The position numbers and the translations under genes were made by a program. A stretch of 64,000 nucleotides of DNA, taken from Melanocharis versteri. Its lineage: Eukaryota > Chordata > Aves > Passeriformes > Melanocharitidae. Positions 60,430 through 64,000 of the stretch are shown here, one piece after another. Position 1 is the stretch's first letter. Every line of letters begins with the position of its first letter. Location of the stretch: contig VZTG01006671.1 in assembly GCA_013397845.1 (NCBI GenBank), forward strand, positions 315,373 to 379,372, read 5' to 3'. The notes beneath the pieces are model-generated. The model was not told the origin of the DNA. It searched no databases and saw only the letters and a program-made list of their open reading frames with translations.

Positions 60430-60790
60430 CCTATAACAGCACAAATAATTTACAGCGAGGCTTTTGCCATTATTATTCTGCTGCATTTCTTCGAGATATA
60501 AAATTATTTTATGTTGCATATTTTCCCATGCCCTTTCCCTGCTTACACTGTCTGCCTCGACTCGTTGCTAATGACGTTTGTTGACAAGCTCAGCGCATTT
60601 TGATAAGTCTTCTGCCAAAGTGTCTCTAATAAAAATAAGAAGAATGACAAGTGGAACAGCGCAAAGAGGATTCCAACAGCAACAACCGAAGGTTAAAGCA
60701 GCATAAAACAGGGGGAAAACATAACAAAAACAGAACACAGTGAGCTCAGATTGCCTTTGTTAAGAATATTTAATGCTTAATTTTGTTTTA
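60430..60790. promoter_or_regulatory. Candidate conserved non-coding element
   Basis: An AT-rich, repeat-free stretch of even complexity with a CRE/AP-1-like TGACGT (60572-60577), a SOX/TCF-like CCTTTGTT (60754-60761) and several AATTA/TAAT words. It has no open frame of note. The sequence texture resembles deeply conserved vertebrate non-coding elements, but that can only be shown by alignment. Confidence 0.2.
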
Positions 60791-63700
60791 TAACCCTGGC
60801 TCTCAATCTATCTGTGCAACTTAGACTCCCTTGTTTTGCAGTTGTAGGAATTTCAGTTCCTGTTGGGGCAGGGGGGAGCTCTGTGTATGTATTTTGCACC
60901 TTCAGTCTTTGGCCTTGTTGCTTCTCGGTCTTCCAAGAGTCCAGCAAAGACACATCTCCTGTGCACGTGGCTGGGGAAGGCGGGTGGCTCGCAGCCCCTC
61001 AGCACAGCTTCCTGCCAAAGGGCCGAGATCCCACAGCGCTGAGGTGGGGTGAATATAATGGGGAGCGTGTAGCCAAGCATTTGGGGCATTTCCTGGTTTG
61101 GCACATCCAGTTCTGCACCAGCTGGGGGTCGATATCTGGCCCTCTGCACAGCTGGGGAGAAGGGGTGAGAAGCTGCTTCGAGGGTGAAGTTCCCAGGCAT
61201 GGCACCAGCTGTTCCTGGCAGGGCGCTAAAGCAGGGAGTGGGAACAGCCCTCAGCCTTTACTCCTCAACCCGTGGACCCCTTCCCTGTCTCCTCCACCAT
61301 CACAGTTTAGTTTTGGAAGGCACCTGTGATTTCTCAGCTCTGTGCCTCTCTCTCCTCCACATGAAAGAAGAAAATCACCCCTGAGTGAGTGACTTTGCCT
61401 CTGTTTGGTGGTGATATCACAATTGTTAAGTGATGACCTCATAAGACAATAGGGCAGTCAGGATGGTTGGGTGGGATTTGTGTCTTAGGGATGTAACAGG
61501 AAATAAACATACAACTGAACCAACAATGGATGATTTGATGGGAGATTTTACAGCAGCCAGTAAAGGCATCTCTTTCTTCATGTTAGATCTGGGTGCCGTC
61601 AGCTGGGATGGAGTGCAGGGAGAATCAGACAGAACCATTTAATACACATGAAATAGCCCTGTTTGAAATTCTGGAGCTTTCTGCTGAATTTAATAAATCT
61701 TTTCAGCTGTTTCACAGAACGCCTTGACAGCTTTTTCAAAGATGCAGGAAGGCCAATGTATCCAAACAGCTTTAAAGCCCTTGGCCCAAGATCCGGGCTG
61801 AGCACAGCTGTGTCTGACCCCACCGTGAGAACCAGAGAGGGGCTGAATTCTCCGTTTGTTAGCGCTGGGAAGGTCCTGGTTTGGCTCTCCTCCACTGTGA
61901 AAAGTCCCTCTTTGAAGCAAAGAGGGCTGAAGTTACAGGTGTCCCGAGGCTGAGATCAGGGACAGCAGCAGCTGCAGGGAGGGGTGGCCCCACTGCCGTG
62001 TCCCTGGTGTCACCTATGGGCCCTCACTGGTGCTGTTATCCAGGACAATTTTAGCAGCTCATGGGAACCACCGTTGGAAAACACGTTATAATGTAATGCC
62101 TTTTAGTCAGGAGCAAAGGATTAGATCTGGATTCCTCTCCTCTTGCCACAAAAGACATTTTTAGTGCCCTTGAAGCCAGCTGGGTTTTCTGCAGAGGAGA
62201 GGACTCTGCCCTCTCCTGTAAGGTTTTCCCAGCACTGCCCACATCAGTGCTGTGAAGAACTCCTGCTTGTTCCATATTGCACCAATGGGGCTTTTGGAAC
62301 TTGTTCAAGCAAGTTCAGTTTTTTCAAGGGAATTTAGGCACCATTTTTCCTTGGAATTAAGCTCTTAGGCTCTTTACCTGCCTGACACCAAGCCACCAGC
62401 TCCCATGGGGTCTGTGTATGAAAGTCTCCCATGTCACAGAGGAGTTTTAGCCCTACAAAAAGTTACAGGTGCGTGGGTCCAGGGCACGTGGGCATCATCT
62501 TGGAGGATGTTGTAAAAGACTTCTGGGGTGAAATGTTGTGGGGATGGCGAGCCCTTTGCTGTGCTCCCAGTCTTTCCATGGGGCTACAGGACACTTGGGA
62601 TGGTGCTAAACTGAGCTCCCAAGGGATGAGAGCATCATGGACTCAGACTGTGAGTCCTTCTTGACCAGATTCTACGCTCATGGACATTGATTACAACTAG
62701 TCTAGATTAAACTCTGCTTTCTTCTGGATACCTGATCCCACAACAGGACAATCCTGTCCTATAGGGAACCAATACTAGAAAGGTACAGCTTAATCCCAAA
62801 CCATTTTTGAGCAATACCCTTGGAGCCAGGAGAGTGTAGAAAGGTTTTATAGTTTAAATATGCCTGGGTGCCCAAAATAAGAGTGCAGGCATCCATCAAC
62901 TCGTCAGGTAACAAATCTCCTTGCTTTCAGAGGTGGATGTTGTCATTGCTTGGCTTCATGGCACCAGCACCTGGCTTGTGGAATGGGTTTGTGTCTGCCT
63001 TTCCTCTCCTGGCTCTTTGGAGGGATCCGGTGACTGATCTCACTCCGGTCTCATCCCCACTCTGCAAATCCTACATTTCTCACCACCTGCAGCTCCCTGT
63101 GGGTGTTTACTTCCTGCTGCCTCGGGCTGGTGGAATTGTGCTCCTGCTGGCACAGACCTTAGATCCCACATTTGCAGGTGGAAGTGGGTCTCAGCCTTGG
63201 GGCTGATCCTGGCTCTAAGAAAGATCTGGGCAGAGGCGCTCTGCCATGATGTGCTGGGGCTCAGACCCCTCCCTGTGCCCCATGCATGATATGGTGCTTT
63301 CTCCTTTTTCCCCTTCAAAGAAGGTTAATTTATGGTAGTTTGGTTGTTTTGCAAATTCGTATCAAATACCTTCATTTTTACCCTGTAAAAGCAGGATTGT
63401 ACAAAGCAAAAAGCAGCTGAATTTCAACAAGTTTAAATCAGAAAACTTTCTCTTCTTTTGTATTTGAAACATCTCTTTAAAAAAAATCCTCTGAAAAAAT
63501 CTGCTTTTCAATCCAAATTTTTTGTTTGGTTTTGTTTTTTTTTTCCTGGAATATCCTTCAATTTTCCTAATACAACCAAGTGTATCTTTCCTGCCTCCCC
63601 TCTAAAAACAGTCTGTAAAGAAAATATATAATCTAATTTTGGGCTAAGCAAAGCCATTGATTCATCTCAGCAGAAAAAGCTGCATGCTTCTCAGTTCTCC

Positions 63701-64000
63701 AAAGAAAATCTTTCTTTTTTTCTCTCTCTTTTTCTCTTTGTCCCACGGTTTCCCCCCTTTGTTCCATGAGGTCGACTTGGGACAATTCCTCCCCTCCCCA
63801 GTTTTCAGTGTTACACAAGTGGACCAGAAAAAACAGCCATTCAGCTGCTCCAACCACAGTCTAAATAAGAATGAGAAGATATTTCAGCTGTTTCTCTTGG
63901 TTTCCATTTTTTCCCAGTTTCTGGCTCAGTAGCTCCCAGAACCTATTACACTAATTGTTCTTTTCCAAAATCCGACTGTCAACAAAAGGCAGGGAACCAG
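60791..64000. other. Unique non-coding sequence, right block
   Basis: No gene is recognised. The longest frame (171 codons, plus 60814-61329) has overlapping antisense frames and no domain. Near 62.29-62.35 kb, AATTTAGGCACC next to CCAATGGGGC faintly recalls another old amniote repeat motif. Poly-T/TTTTG runs occur near 63.53 kb. The end is pyrimidine-rich (63.7-63.8 kb). Confidence 0.5.
61906..61926. other. Perfect inverted repeat (9-bp arms, 3-nt loop)
   Basis: CCCTCTTTG and CAAAGAGGG flank AAG, and both arms contain a CTTTG/CAAAG core that resembles a TCF/SOX-type site in dyad arrangement. Short stem, with no terminator or precursor context. Confidence 0.5.

Noticed and set aside
1..64000. 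Search for tRNA, rRNA or long microRNA-type hairpins
   Set aside because: No tRNA B-box with matching arms and no rRNA segment was recognised. The perfect inverted repeats found have arms of at most 11 bp, too short for a precursor. A structured covariance search was not possible here.

Overview
This window looks like ordinary non-coding DNA from a bird, or at least from a sauropsid (bird, crocodilian or turtle). The strongest evidence is several degraded CR1 LINE fragments, the dominant retrotransposon of that group. Two still show recognisable ORF2 peptide stretches on the minus strand, and two show the typical CR1 3' end sequence. Moderate GC content, sparse interspersed repeats, a few very old MIR/CORE-SINE-like relics and two short N gaps beside homopolymers all fit a draft avian assembly. 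The order or species cannot be resolved from this sequence.

I find no convincing protein-coding gene, tRNA, rRNA, CRISPR array, operon or other prokaryotic feature. Open frames are short, overlap on both strands, and carry no recognisable domain apart from the CR1 relics. The longest ones are explained by a stop-free tandem repeat (about 17.0-17.9 kb), by bridging of an N gap (about 19.2-20.2 kb), or by locally GC-rich DNA (about 46.9-47.6 and 54.9-55.8 kb). The window is best read as a large intron or an intergenic stretch.

Layout. 1-7 kb: unique sequence with a CA-rich patch and an A-rich tract. 7.0-7.1 kb: MIR-like relic. 11.9-12.1 kb: CR1 ORF2 C-terminus (minus). 17.07-17.72 kb: 17-bp minisatellite whose right three quarters are homogenised as a 34-bp dimer. 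19.7 kb: N gap. 26.7 kb: second MIR-like relic. 27.7-28.3 kb: very old CR1-like fragment. 32.8 kb: second N gap, then a TA repeat. 33.1 and 35.3 kb: G-quadruplex candidates. 34.0-34.85 kb: the best CR1 fragment, covering part of the reverse transcriptase (minus). 37.9 kb and 42.2 kb: CR1 3' ends in opposite orientations. 46.2 kb: TA/CA microsatellite. 54.9 kb: GA repeat. The rest is unique sequence.

Several AT-rich, repeat-free stretches carry clustered transcription-factor-like motifs: about 40.8-41.0 kb (SOX/RUNX-like), 48.96-49.06 kb (homeodomain/GATA-like), 49.8 kb (a perfect paired-class homeodomain palindrome beside a TAATTA) and 60.4-60.8 kb. They are candidate conserved non-coding elements and nothing more without alignment. 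No new gene system is visible. The most distinctive structure is the two-tier minisatellite at 17 kb.
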